Assembly (NCBI GenBank): GCA_036925085.1
Contig: JAUPFP010000038.1
Location: 2,021,671 to 2,085,670, forward strand
Length of the DNA: 64,000 nt
Reading direction: 5' to 3'
From: Brachycybe producta
Lineage: Eukaryota; Arthropoda; Diplopoda; Playtdesmida; Andrognathidae
Shown here: positions 1 through 10,993 of the stretch, piece by piece
Numbering within the stretch: the stretch's first letter is position 1
How the letters are laid out: each line of letters starts with the position of its first letter
Notes under the pieces: generated by a model
What the model saw: only the letters and a program-made list of their open reading frames with translations
Database searches by the model: none
Told to the model about the DNA's origin: nothing
Program-made: the position numbers and the translations under genes

Positions 1-345
1 CTCAAACTTTCATTAACCCTGTCTTTCAGAAACTTCCATGTTTTTTTTTAGAAAACTAGAAGGGTAGTTACTTTTAAAGGTATTTTTTTCATGTTAATAA
101 TTTTCAAAATAAGCTTTTTTATGTAAGTTTGAAAATGAACCACCTTTAAGCAGAAGATAATTTTAAATTTGTGTCTCTAAAAAGTTTATTTTGAAAGATA
201 TCAGCATGAAAATATACCCTTATTAAGTGACTGAGCTACCCTTCTAGTTTCTAAACCACTTTCCAGTTTTTCTCCAGAAATTAGAATAAACAAAAGATTT
301 CGACAGCCAGCTCAGCTAGCTGTTCATATAAACCATCTTAACTTG
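1..345. repeat. Dispersed hairpin repeat, family B, copy 1
   Basis: An inverted-repeat element. The left arm carries ACTAGAAGGGTAG at 55-67 and the right arm its complement CTACCCTTCTAGT at 236-248. Between them the two halves mirror each other around a centre near 120-175 (AAAATAAGCTTTTT against AAAAAGTTTATTTT). Related copies recur near 8675, 20690, 23825/24720, 46000 and 52755. The layout is that of a non-autonomous, MITE-like DNA transposon. No coding capacity is seen. Confidence 0.6.
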
Positions 346-633
346 AATATTATGACCTTTGACATGGTATATTAATGGTACCATGTGTTATAACTGTTAT
401 TATACGTTTGGTGTGTACTTTATGCATTTTTCTTTGGCCTTATTACTTATTAGAGAACTTCAAGAGAAACGGCAGCACGTGCCGGGTTCGGTGGCTACAA
501 GTGCTCGTCACCAATGGCAACAGATGACGAACAACAACACGTGAACAACCTTTAACCAGCGTTACACACGAGGGGAACCACAGTAAAAAAAAATGAAACG
601 TAATCGAAATGAAAAAAAAGAGAATTTTCTTAC

Positions 634-856
634 CGGATGAATCTTCTTTCCGTTGTTCTAGACGATCGAAATAAACGAACTGAGAGTTGAAATGAGGGTC
701 AACATCACCCAAATAAACACAAGACAGTTTCTTCGCATAAGAACGTTCGATCAATTCGGATATTTCGGCAGTGTAAGGTTCCCAAATAGTCAAACGATGA
801 CCGTTATGACGTTCCCAAAGGACGACGTATCTAATGTTATTAGTATCGGACGGCAT
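634..856 (-). CDS. dx: deltex-like protein, first coding exon (WWE domain), partial gene
   Basis: First coding exon of a Deltex homologue. Deltex is a cytoplasmic RING-type E3 ligase and Notch regulator whose N-terminal WWE domains bind the Notch ankyrin repeats. The ATG is at 856 and the exon gives 74 codons plus one base, ending TCCG before the donor GTAAGA. The peptide has the WWE hallmarks: VLWER near residue 12, WEPYTAEI near 25, and ERSYAKKLSCVYLGDVDP near 37-55. That last part matches the insect Deltex pattern of an alpha helix followed by AKKL and a D-x-DP turn. Only the first WWE module is present; the second WWE, proline-rich and RING parts must lie beyond the left edge. No further exon was recognised in 1-633. 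Identity rests on family knowledge of the motif order; another WWE protein is the main alternative. Confidence 0.78.
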
Positions 857-2265
857 TTCAAAAGCGAGTGATGATGATGGTTACGATTATGATTCAAGTC
901 GTTGTTGGAACAACAATTGTTATTATAATGAAGAGAAAGCAACAAAATTTGATATCTGACATTGGGGTTTTCCAAATTTAACTGCACCATTACGACTCCG
1001 GAAATTTAGAATAAACAGAACGAACGAACGAAGGAACACAATTCTGAGAATCTCACTCGGTCTTGTCAGGGAATTTCGTTTCTCATTCAAATATTTCTCA
1101 ATATACACAAATTACAGTAGAAAAAAAGAAGGGGGAGACCATTAAATTCTAATATAAGGAAAAAACCTTAGATAGAAGGAGGAGGGTAATGGTCTAAGAA
1201 GGAAAAACCAGTTTTTATCCTGTGATTAAACCTTAGCCTCCTTTATAAAAGAGGCTATGTGGTGGTCGTACCTTTTTGTTTTTAACACCCGTTTTCTATA
1301 CTAACAACAACACAGTTACGTAGCAACACTATAAATAGAAACACATTCATGTCCAAACTCAAATCTAAAAGAAATCATTGATCTTAAGCCGATTTCAACG
1401 CGTTAAAAGTTAGAACAAATACAAACAAGTAATAAGGGAGCCGCCATGTTTCATAACTGACGTAACCATGACACCTTCACATACGGAAGTGACGTCCACG
1501 TCAACCTTATTGGAAAGAGGACAAAGATCATAACCATACCTCCGTTGATAAATTTTGAAGCACATGATGGCTACGAAGCTAAAACGGATAAATACGAAAT
1601 GGTGGACTAATATGGCGATTTAACTTGTATGAAGTGACGAGGCACACCATATTAGTACGCCCTATTCAATACATACAAACAACATAAATGCGACGTAATA
1701 CTTTTTCCCACTTTTTTAATTTTTTATACTTTACCTAAATGGAACAACAAACGCAGGGAAGTGGGCGCCGCATGGTTAAAAGTTATCATTTGTCTACTTC
1801 CTCGTTCATTTCCATTATGGAGGGATGGTGCGTCACCGTGCTTGTTTAAAAGAACAGACTAGGGTTTATCATAGGAGTCATAAAAAGTCGCCTAAAAACA
1901 ATACAATAAAAATAAGAATAAAAATAAAAGTAAAAATATCCTAATCTAACCTATTTAACAGTCCCCCACAATAAACAGCGAGAAAAAAAAATTCGAAAAT
2001 GTATGGGGTGCGAACCACTAATCAATGGGAACATAAACATAAGAAGGAACAAGCATTAGCATAACCAGCAAAATGCCGATTACCAAAAGTACCCAATATA
2101 AAGAGCTGATATATAAAATAGTGAGACGGCTCTTTCCACTTGCAATCAATAGATGGCGCTAATAACGGAAATGAAGGAGGAAGTAAACAAATGAGAACTT
2201 TTAACCGTGTGGTGCCCACTTGCTTCTAAGTTCTCAACAAACATGTTATTAGGCTAGCTACCCAA
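857..2265. other. Intergenic region upstream of the deltex-like exon
   Basis: No convincing coding exon on either strand. It should hold the 5' UTR and promoter of the deltex-like gene, which reads leftwards. CRE-like elements cluster at 1459-1505 (TGACGTAA, TGACGTCC, CACGTCAA), but nothing shows that they are used. The rest is AT-rich, with short homopolymers. Confidence 0.4.
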
Positions 2266-2966
2266 ACAGGCAATGAGAAAACGGGACGAACACAAGTTGA
2301 CTTCGCCCCTTTTTATGACGACCGCAACTTCTAATTGGTTGGTTATGTAGTCTGACGTAGAGACCTACATAAAGCCCATAGGCCGGTGGGCTTGGGCTGG
2401 CATTTTTATGTTAAAGGCCCATGGGCCTGGTGGGCTTTGTGAGCCTCATTGGCTTTGTGGGCATCATGGGTTTGGAAGGTGTTCCATCATTTCTCTCATG
2501 GGATTGATTCTTTACAAATGTATATAATTGAATCACATATTTCACACATTAATAAATGTATAATAATTTTCCCACTGACCCATCAATAAAATAAACATAT
2601 TAAAGCCATTAACGGGGCAGTTTCTTTTCTTGGAAAGCATTTGAACTTGTAAACCATTTAGTATGGAAATTAGAGACACAAAGCCCATGGTATGATGAGC
2701 TTTTACCTAAGCTCAGCCCAGCCCATGGGCTGGGCTTAAGATTGTCATTTTTATCTTAAAAGCCCATGGGCTTGATGGGCTCCATGGGCTTTGTGGGCTG
2801 GGCCTGGTATAAAGTCTCATGGTCTGGGCTGGGCTTCAATTTTTTGCACAATGTAGGTCTCTAGTCTGATTCAACGGCAAACCACACAACAAACCAATTA
2901 GAAGTTGCCGGTCATCATAAAAAGGGCGGAGCCAACTTCTGTTCATCCCGATTTCTAATTGCCTGT
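2266..2966. mobile_element. 701-base long-inverted-repeat DNA element with GGGCTGGGC-rich core
   Basis: The outer ends are ACAGGCAAT at 2266 and ATTGCCTGT ending at 2966. About 100 bases of each arm (2266-2371 and 2850-2966) are complementary, including CTTCTAATTGGTTGGTT against AACAAACCAATTAGAAG and GAGACCTACAT against ATGTAGGTCTC. The core, 2372-2849, holds two degenerate blocks of CCCATGGGC and GGGCTGGGC units (about 2373-2490 and 2685-2845) that themselves look inverted. The arms share the CCGCCCTTTTTATGA hairpin theme with the Helitron-like elements at 8.1, 24.6, 32.8 and 43.6 kb. No open reading frame is credible. It reads as a non-autonomous or fold-back element with a second repeat nested inside. 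Confidence 0.65.
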
Positions 2967-3756
2967 ATTACATGATGCTTCTTTTACTCACTAGTAACTA
3001 CTAACGTGCTAGCTATGGGGCGATGCAGGTCATATATCATTTTAACATACCTTAAGTTTCTGTGCCCCAAAAAATTATATATATGAAAATTATATGCCCT
3101 GATTGACGACCCGGGAATTGGTAAAACACAAGGATCCAAGAATTTTTAAAATTCGAAAAAATGGGTCAAAAGCCAAGTCTTTGGCTTGTTTAAAAAAACG
3201 GCCAAAAGTCGAAAAAAATTTAAAGGCTCTAAAAATGCCTCAGGAGTGTTCAACTGGCCCCAGAAGTCCCCCTTTTTCTTGTGTGAGTTTGCACAAGGGC
3301 GCCTTATACCCACACAGTGGTGCTAATTGTCTTCATTCAATAAGTGTGATGACGTTTATTTATTGATAATGATAACTACACTTCAGTTTTTTTTCTATTT
3401 ACACTTGTAAAATGTTGAATATTGCAGCCAATAATTGGCTAATTTTAACTCAAAAGAAGAAAAGACAAAAATGAATAACGAATGAATAATGAAAAATAAC
3501 CAACGACATTTGAGGGGGGAGGAAGAGAGGAGGTGGATGTTTCCCCCTTTAAACTTTGTACACTTTTTGAGAACATTATTACATAATAACATAAATCATC
3601 ATCATCGTTCATAGTATATCACAGATATGTATAATTGAAAGAAAAAAACTGACCAAAAATTACTAGGAAAACAAAAATGAAAAGCATTAAAAAATGAACG
3701 ATATTGAATGGGTTCACGGGGAAAATGAAAAGAGACGAAATATGTTTCCTAACAGA
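2967..3756. other. Region downstream of NELFA, with family C repeat fragment
   Basis: About 3105-3270 is a fragment of a dispersed repeat (family C) marked by AAAATTCGAAAAA and by repeated AAAAATTTAAAGGCTCTAAA-like text. Other copies lie at 16.4-16.8, 34.0-34.1, 43.8-44.1 and 47.6-48.2 kb. The rest should include the NELFA 3' UTR. No gene is seen. Confidence 0.45.
3355..3364 (-). terminator. Possible NELFA poly(A) signal
   Basis: On the minus strand two overlapping AATAAA hexamers lie about 390 bases beyond the NELFA stop. They are the nearest canonical signals I found. The site was not tested against transcript data and lies in AT-rich DNA, where chance hits are common. Confidence 0.3.
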
Positions 3757-6700
3757 TTATTCTTCGGTCTTCTTCACCTTTCGAACCCGTTTCCACTCAC
3801 CCGTGTTGTAATTCATTTGGAAATGCATTTCGACGACAACTGCTACAACCGTTCCGTCCGCTTGCTTCACGCTCTCTGGACTCTCGCTTAGTTTGATCGT
3901 CACGATGTTACCCAAATGCGGACAAGGATTGTCTAAACGAGAGATTTTATGATATGAATAACCGAATGATAAGCCGCAATTATGAGAAGAAAAAACTGGT
4001 CTATCTCTCTTGTACCTCTCGCACCGGCCATGAAACCCAAAATGAGAGCCTTTTCTGGTCTCGTAACTTTGTTGGCCGTACGGAACATCTCTTGTGCTTC
4101 TTGCATCTGTTCTCTCTGTTTAACGAGTAACCATAAACCGATCAAAACACAAATCGAGATACGTTTCTGCTATTGATCTTACCGTTAGTGATAACCCCTT
4201 TCTCTGTTGCGGTTGTGGCTGTAGCTGAGCTAACTGCGGTGACGGCTGAAGTGGTTTGACGGTTGCTTGAACGGGAACCATCGGTTGAAGAACCGTGGTC
4301 TGTTGACTCGTTTGTAGTGGCTGCTGCTGCTGCTGTTGTTGCTGCTGTGGGGTTATAATTGGCGTTGGAGCCGTCGATGTCTGAGCAAAGTGTTGAATGT
4401 TTTCGCGGACAGCGGTTGGCGTCGTGACAGTTGTCGTAGAAGCAGCAACGGTAGTCGTGACAACTACTGGCAACGAGGGCACAGTGACAGTTGTCGTCAT
4501 AGATGTAGAAGTTTGCGATGGAGATGGAAGAAGGCTTTGAGTCGGAGTTCCGGTCGAGAACGTACTTCCGGGCATCGACGTCAAAGGTGCAGCTGATGTT
4601 GATAACTAAAATATTTTAAAACAAAGAGTTAAGAAGTGAAATGATAGATCCATGCCGTCTGGCTTAGATGTAAAAAACTAACTTGAGGAGTAATTGTTGG
4701 AGCGACGAGTCCAGCCGCGTACTCTGGAGTCGACTGTGACGTTGGACTCGAGGATTCTGGTAGCGACTCTTTCTCTTTCTTCGCTGCATCTCCACTTTCG
4801 TCTGTGGACGAGAACCGAAACGGTCGAATGGAATATACAAAGAACAAAAACGAAATGACAAACCTTGGAACTTCTTTCGTCGTTTCGATTCACGACCAAA
4901 TCCGATAGGCTGTTCTGTGATCTCTAGAAACTTTATTTAGAAGAAGATTGAAATTAACAAGGATTCTGACTAACCATCGTATTCAAAACCGTTACTTAAA
5001 ATAAAGTTAAGCTTAAACCATGACAAAATTCTCCATTATCTATGAAGAGTTTTTAAGTTAAGCTTTGTCTTAAGTAATGTTTTAGAATACGGCCGTAAAA
5101 ATGGCAAACAGCAAAGTTACTTTGATTCCACCGTCTTTACGACCGGCTGGTGTCTTCGGCATGGGCCTAGACGGTAACGAAGTCGCACTCAGTCTTCGAA
5201 TTCCACCCGGTGGAGTACGAAACGAACTTCCCGGCGTTCTGCTTGGCAAACCTTTCAAAGGAGCTAAAAATAAACGATATTAACACTAGAAAGGTCTGAA
5301 TCAATCGAACAATCGAACTCACTAGAATCATCCATCCGTCTCGCTAGACTACGAGATCTGATCGGAACACTACAAGAAACCGAACTCTTCTTGAGATTGT
5401 TTGCAGCATCGCTCGCTACAAGAAAACACACGACAAAAGGAAAAGATCCAATTTTTCTTTCTTTTTCACAAGCACAGAAAACGATCGTAAAAATTTTTTT
5501 ACATTTCTGAATAAGTTCTGCTCTCAAAGCTGCCGATTTTGGCTTCCGTTTCAAAGTGAAATGTTTTGCTGGCTGAGGTGGTTGTCCAACGACCGTACTC
5601 AAAGCATTTTTGTTGAGATACAGGCATTCCATTGGAATCATTCCAACATCGCTCGTCTTTTTGGCTAGAAAACAACAAACCCCACAACATCATTATTACA
5701 ACGGTTGATACATGTTAATCGACTGTTAATACGGACTGTGTTTCTTTAATTCGACAACTAAATCAGTGAACACATGTGCGTTTTCTTCAATGTCCAAGTT
5801 AATCGTCCCAGTTGCTGGATAGACTTTTAATAGTTCGGCCAACATGGACACCCACTGGTCACTGTCCATTGCGGCCAATTCTAGAATTTCCTCCAGTTCC
5901 ACTCGCCACTAAAATGTATTTACAAAACAATAATATGAAATGAATATGGTTATACCGTAGTACAGGTCTAAACTAGAGTTCATTGGAAATGTCTCATGGA
6001 ACTGAGTACCAATATGGAGATTTTTTTCACCGAAAACATAAAAAACGCGTACAATAGTTAGAATTTACATGGATGTTTTTGTGGCATTTTAAATTTTTAA
6101 CTATATTATCATGCGCAAAATCTAACAATCATTTTAAACCAAATCAAATAATTTGACAGCCTGAGAGGAGCTATATATATCTTCAGGCACCCTGCAACAA
6201 GCTCTAACCCAATCATATTTATGAGGATATTAAGGGGTTCGGCTTGTTTCAGAGGGCCAGAAGACACAGCTTCTTTCTTCTTTGGTTTAAAAATAATTAG
6301 GTTATAGGCCCAATAGCCAAAAAAAAAAAAACGTTGAAATGCCATCGGACATTCATGTATTTTTTTTTCTTCATAATGCATATTTGAACATAAAAGATAT
6401 TTGCATATTCGTATTCAACTCGACAAAACCTTTTCATATTTCTATCTTATAATAGGATATTGTTCCTATTTGTTACCTCTCAGTAAGAAGACGTTTGTGA
6501 CGTCAGAAAGGTCGACGACAAACAATTTTACGATTGTGTTATTTTGTCTGATAATAAACAAACGTTCGCAACATTTTAAACAAAAGGATTTCTTTTGTTA
6601 TATTATCCCTTTTTTAAAAAAACAGACAAAACGACACAATCCGAAATTCATCGTCAACCCCTCTGACGTCACACGCTTCATCTTATGTTGAGGCAACTAT

Positions 6701-7379
6701 AAAATATCTCCCCCCATCCCATAACTAGACATTTATTGAACTTTCATCTTTTTTTTAAATTAGGCCTAATTTGATTTTTCCATGTAAATTTTTACTAAAT
6801 GTTTATCATTTCTAACAAAACATAAACAGGAAGGAAAATTTATTGTATATTTGATTCTGAATGTTCATCCGTTCAAAACGAACAGATAAAATAACAAAAA
6901 CAACACATTTAATTACACAGAATTCTTTATAAAATACAGAAATTGTTTAGTCCCTAGAAACAGCCCCCTAGAGATTAGAACACTGAGATAAAATGGAGCG
7001 AAAATAGAAAAGCTGCTGTGTAGCTATCATTAAAAAAAGCTGAATTCTTATTTGGTGAGAGAGCGATAGAATAGAATAGAAAGAGAGAGAGAGAGAGAGA
7101 GAGAACAGAGGAGGAGAAGTTGTTGTTGTAAAAGTCAATAGGAGAAATGAATCCGTCTCTGACGCTCACCTCTTCAACGTTGCGTCTTGGAATGTGTAGA
7201 AATGAAAGCAATAATTTCAGTTTCACTTGAGCCTGTAGATCAATGAAACATTCCTTAATGTTCCTAAGAACATCTTGACTTAATTGGGAACAAATTGAAC
7301 CGCCTGACCACAGGTCACCGCTCGTTCCCAGCTTGTTATGTAGCCACAAAGATGTGTCACTATCCCGTACATTCGCCAT
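3757..7379 (-). CDS. NELFA: Negative elongation factor A (NELF-A), complete ten-exon gene
   Basis: NELF-A is a subunit of the nuclear NELF complex that pauses promoter-proximal RNA polymerase II. Coding exons in transcript order are 7170-7379, 5737-5908, 5503-5664, 5323-5415, 5121-5263, 4864-4930, 4683-4801, 4183-4605, 4016-4115 and 3757-3932. They sum to 1665 bases, so 554 residues, close to the 528 of human NELF-A, and every phase agrees. The N-terminus has RDSDTSLWLHNKLG and VKLKLLLSFLHIPRR; the middle has MECLYLNKNAL and LKRKPKSAALRAEL. Residues near 320-460 are low-complexity Thr/Val/Pro/Gln with a nine-glutamine run. The conserved C-terminus has REQMQEAQEMFRTANKV and RPEKALILGFMAGAR, then GNIVTIKLSE. 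Introns are 59-190 bases except intron 1 (1261). Exon 6 uses an AAAG acceptor and exon 2 ends at a weak GTCCGT donor; both are favoured because they restore family residues. Confidence 0.95.
4979..5090. mobile_element. Small hairpin (MITE-like) element in NELFA intron 5
   Basis: The left arm 4979-5016 and right arm 5053-5090 are about 38 bases each and complementary with a handful of mismatches. The ends are GTATTC and GAATAC, and GTTAAGCTTAA pairs with TTAAGTTAAGC. The loop is about 36 bases. The element sits 30 bases from the exon 5 donor and makes up most of the 190-base intron, which is the longest of introns 2-9. The intron without it would be near the 60-90 bases of its neighbours. Confidence 0.6.
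5909..7169 (-). other. NELFA intron 1
   Basis: The only long intron of the gene. It holds a (GA)n tract at about 7080-7104 and two perfect CRE palindromes (TGACGTCA) at 6498-6505 and 6664-6671. Its first-intron position fits a regulatory role, but this is inference. No exon-like sequence was seen inside. Confidence 0.5.
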
Positions 7380-7419
7380 ATTGGAAAACAGTCGCCATCT
7401 TCAAATACTTGGCGGCCAT
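7360..7419 (-). promoter_or_regulatory. Possible uORF and YY1-like start region of NELFA
   Basis: Upstream of the NELFA ATG (7379) the minus strand reads AAAATGGCCGCC (near 7411-7422) and AAGATGGCGAC (near 7391-7401), both resembling YY1/Pleiohomeotic sites often found just downstream of transcription starts. If transcription begins above 7419, the first of these ATGs opens a 19-codon reading frame that overlaps the NELFA start in another frame and stops at 7360. Whether it is transcribed depends on the true start site, which is not visible here. Confidence 0.45.
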
Positions 7420-7512
7420 TTTGAACAAAATCTGAGCTCGCAGCGTCATCTTACGACTAAAATAAAAACAAAATTATATTTTAATAAAGCGCTTTAATAT
7501 ACAGACTATAAA

Positions 7513-7516
<4 letters not shown>

Positions 7517-7552
<36 letters not shown>
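7517..7552. repeat. (TA)n microsatellite
   Basis: A near-perfect TA dinucleotide run of about 18 units, upstream of NELFA. Confidence 0.9.
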
Positions 7553-7554
<2 letters not shown>

Positions 7555-7974
7555 GAACGACATAGAAGAAAATCATCTACGAGATCACAGTAGATCGAAA
7601 TGTAATGCAAGCAGATTTATTGGATAGTGGATACCCAGAATAGAAATAAAATGTGGAAATATCCAGTAAAGAAGAGAATAAAATTTAAAATTGCTTGCTA
7701 TACCGTACGTGAATCATCCCTTGTGTCGTCCCTCTTGTTTATGCTCTGGTTAACTATAACCAAAATAAATCAGAATGAAAATGAAATGACGTAATGATAG
7801 GGATTGTGCATTTGTTGTTACTGATATATAAATGGATATTTGAAATTCGTTCAAGCGTTCTGACGTCATTTTGTCGACACGGATTGCTCTTAATTTTGCC
7901 TTTTCACTTAAGTTATAGTTAGCCTGAGCATAATTCGGACATATCTTATACAATATAATAAATTATTATATATA

Positions 7975-8450
7975 TACATGTATATTAAGCCAGGTCTGTG
8001 ATTCTGTGTTTCTATGACTAACGCTGTACAAACAATTAAGGACAAAAACCTTGAACCACATCGGAATTTATATAAATTTGAAGAAATTAACAGCTTTTTT
8101 TTTTCTCAAGGTCAACTATATGTTGCACCCTTCCCATCCAAGAACTCCATGATATTAAATTGGAAAGGTTGGAAAGTGTAGAGGGGGAGAGAAACTTGGA
8201 GGGGGGAAAAGTGGGAGGGGTGACTGAAATTGAAATGAAAGGAGTAACAAAAAGGAAAAAACGACGCGCATGCGCACACCAGAGAAAATGAAAATCTCAT
8301 TTTCTCTTTCAAATATAAAAAGGGGTGGGGATAGAATTTCTTTTGCTCCGCCCTTTTATGAACGTCACCAATTTCTAATTGGTTTGTTACTTGGTCTGAC
8401 GTCATAAAAGGGCGGCGGAAAAGAAATTCTATCCCCACCCTCGTTTTATA
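7975..8450 (+). mobile_element. Helitron-like element, family A, 3'-truncated copy
   Basis: Starts near AAGCCAGGTCTGTG, shared with copies at 23.9 and 43.1 kb. It contains CGGAATTTATATAAATTTGA, the CTCAAGGTCAACTATATGTTG block, the GCGCATGCGCACACCAG block, and an inner hairpin at about 8335-8432. In the hairpin TTTTGCTCCGCCCTTTTATGA pairs with TCATAAAAGGGCGGCGGAAAA. The terminal CCCGTCAT hairpin and CTAG seen in two other copies are missing, so this copy is truncated or decayed. Confidence 0.55.
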
Positions 8451-8674
8451 ATGGACATAAACAGTACAAAAACTAAGTTTGTTAGAAACTAGAATAGATG
8501 ATGCAAAAGATAGATTATGCTAAAATTATTTTCATTATGTTATGTAAAAATATGAGCATAAAATGTTTATTTTATGATAATTTTAAAATTAATTTTTCGA
8601 CACTTAAAAAGACAGTAAAATGTCTCTTAAATTTGTTTTTCAGATGCAAAAATGAAGAGTAACTTGAATGTGTT

Positions 8675-8865
8675 TTAGATACTAGAAGGGTAGCTCAATT
8701 ACTTAAGCTTAAGGTATTATTTTCATGTTGTTGTCTATAAAAACAAAAGTTTATTTTGAAAGATAATAACATGAAAATACTTTTCTAGTTTTCTAAAACA
8801 CTTTTAGTTTCTCTTAATGGTTGCTCTTCTGAAAACAAACAAACAGAATAAGTAATGAGAGTTCG
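8675..8865. repeat. Dispersed hairpin repeat, family B, copy 2
   Basis: ACTAGAAGGGTAGCTCAATT at the left mirrors CTTTTCTAGTTTTCTAAAACAC at the right, with GTTTATTTTGAAAGATA in the middle. This is the same layout as the copy at 1-345. Confidence 0.55.
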
Positions 8866-9306
8866 AAAATCAGCTTGTTTGCAAAATCACCGTTGGTGAA
8901 AAATGAAACATTTCAAATAGCCCAAAGTTTCTTTTTTTATTAATGACCTATCATAATAATTATTAAATTACTTTTCTGATATTCGTCTACTATATTCTTG
9001 CGTTTCGAAAACACTTCGTATTTTTTTTTTACTTAATGTTTCTTCTTAAAAATGTTTACCAAGAAACACACGTCACACTGTGACACACATCTACGTACGA
9101 GTCTATAGAAATCCTACCACAATCCACTTACACGTGTAAAATACAACCCATGGCAGTAAGATAAAAAAGGTCATATCTCTGTCTTATGAAAAATGTTATT
9201 TTCTCAAGAGAAGAAGAACAAACTGAGAGATGAAATATGAAAGGCGGTTACAATTTAATACGTTTAAGTTTCTAAATAAGATAGAAAGAGAGAAAATTCT
9301 GACACG

Positions 9307-9364
<58 letters not shown>

Positions 9365-10500
9365 ATTATATAAATTAAAACCGTTTGAATAATGATCGTC
9401 TGGCTTTTTTTGGTAAATCTGATTAAGATAGACATTAGTTACTTTTCTAAATCCTTCCTTCATCATTGTCATATCTTCTTTTAGGTCTCACTTTTCTCTC
9501 TCTCTCTCATTCCCTTCTTGCTCGGCTAGTTTTTAAACTACAGTAAAAGAGTTAAGATAGAAAGATATACGAAACGCTGTTTTTGAAATGTTTCTTTCTT
9601 TCTCTCTAATATAAAACACACACAAATTATATTTCTATCCATAAATAATAAAATCGCTTTATCATCATCACACCTAAAGAATCAATAAAAAAGATTAAAA
9701 TAGATTATAAACGAAAAAAAAAAATGTAATAAAAAATAGAAGATGTGAAAATAACCCACCGTCGCCATCGATGACACCAACTGTAAAGAAGTTAAATCAC
9801 TTCGTTGCATCGTCTTAAAGGATGAGCTGAAGATGAAAAGAGTTTTACTGAAGCTTTCATCAGTAAAAACCTTTTAAAGCTGTTACTCCCAGTCACCTTC
9901 AGCTACAATAAAACATGTCAGCTTTTTAGTTCACATAAAATTACAGTATACTACTACTACTTATGGAATTAAAAAAAAATTTCTTTGCAATCAGTTTTTT
10001 TTTTTTTACTTTTCTCCACTTCTGTTTAATGCGAGTTCAACTATCAGAACTATGCAATGTCCGACATTAGTTCCGATAATCGACGTTCTACTGTAATTCG
10101 AATCAAAGCACCTCAATGTATTTTAAATACACAAGGTGGATGTTATTGTGGCCTTCATAAGAAAATAATTTGCATACAAAGCCGAATTTACATTCTTACT
10201 GGTTGATGATCATAAATAATGTGATAATGACTTCACCATCTTGTCAGCTACATAAGCAGAAATATCTAATGAAGTAAGATATTTCACATTTCAGTTTCAC
10301 CCAAACAAATGTCATCTTCATCACACAAATAAAATGCACAAACTTAATGTTGAGAAGAGTTTACATGAGAAAATATTTCATCTTCAGCTACAAAAATTAA
10401 TATTCATCTTCAGCGCGCTACAAAACCAGTCTCAACTTATGAGATCCAACCTAATGAAACCAAAGTGCCACAACACAATTTACATAATAGAGTAGACATC
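8866..10500. other. Intergenic, AT-rich, with simple repeats
   Basis: A (TA)n tract lies at about 9309-9363. A short inverted repeat near 9834-9876 (AAAAGAGTTTTACTGAAG against CTTTCATCAGTAAAAACCTTTT) is followed by several CTTCAGCTACA motifs up to 10440. No gene is recognised. Confidence 0.4.
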
Positions 10501-10694
10501 AATGAGACTTAGTACACGGCAATATTCATTCCGATAGAACTGTCGACATCTATTATATCCTCCCTTTATTTTTTAATTGTCTTGTGATGTGATATCTCAT
10601 GTGCATGAGGTGTGGAGTCAACATAAGAGGAGGAGCAGGACATCTAACGACACATCTATCGGAATAAGACTAGGGCCGTGTAATAATCCTCACT
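10501..10694. mobile_element. Short TIR element, family E, copy 1
   Basis: Imperfect terminal inverted repeats of about 45 bases. TACACGGC ... TTCCGATAGA on the left is matched by TCTATCGGAATAAGACTAGG followed by GCCGTGTAATAA on the right. A second copy with the same arms is at 31734-31910. The core is unrelated to known genes. MITE-like. Confidence 0.6.
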
Positions 10695-10933
10695 GATGAT
10701 GATCACAATTTAGACACAAACAGCAAACAAATTAACAAACAAAAAACACACGACTAAAACAGACAAATTAACAAAAAACATGTAAAACCGACAATATATT
10801 TTTTTAATTATTTAAACATCAGTTGAGTTGATAGCAGATGGTGTCATCATCAAGTTGTATCACAAAAGAGGCAAACAAAAAAATAAGAGTTTTATACACT
10901 TCATCACAAATGATTATCATTTTAATTTGATTC

Positions 10934-10936
<3 letters not shown>

Positions 10937-10992
<56 letters not shown>
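10937..10992. repeat. (ATT)n microsatellite
   Basis: About 18 units of a trinucleotide ATT repeat. It makes poly-Ile or poly-Tyr reading frames that are not genes. Confidence 0.9.

Positions 10993-10993
<1 letters not shown>

Noticed and set aside
3103..3366. Plus-strand 87-codon Lys-rich frame
   Set aside because: Translation of a family C repeat fragment; copies elsewhere do not keep the frame.
5101..5283. Plus-strand 60-codon frame with good composition
   Set aside because: Exact antisense of NELFA exon 5, which fits the family and exon phases.
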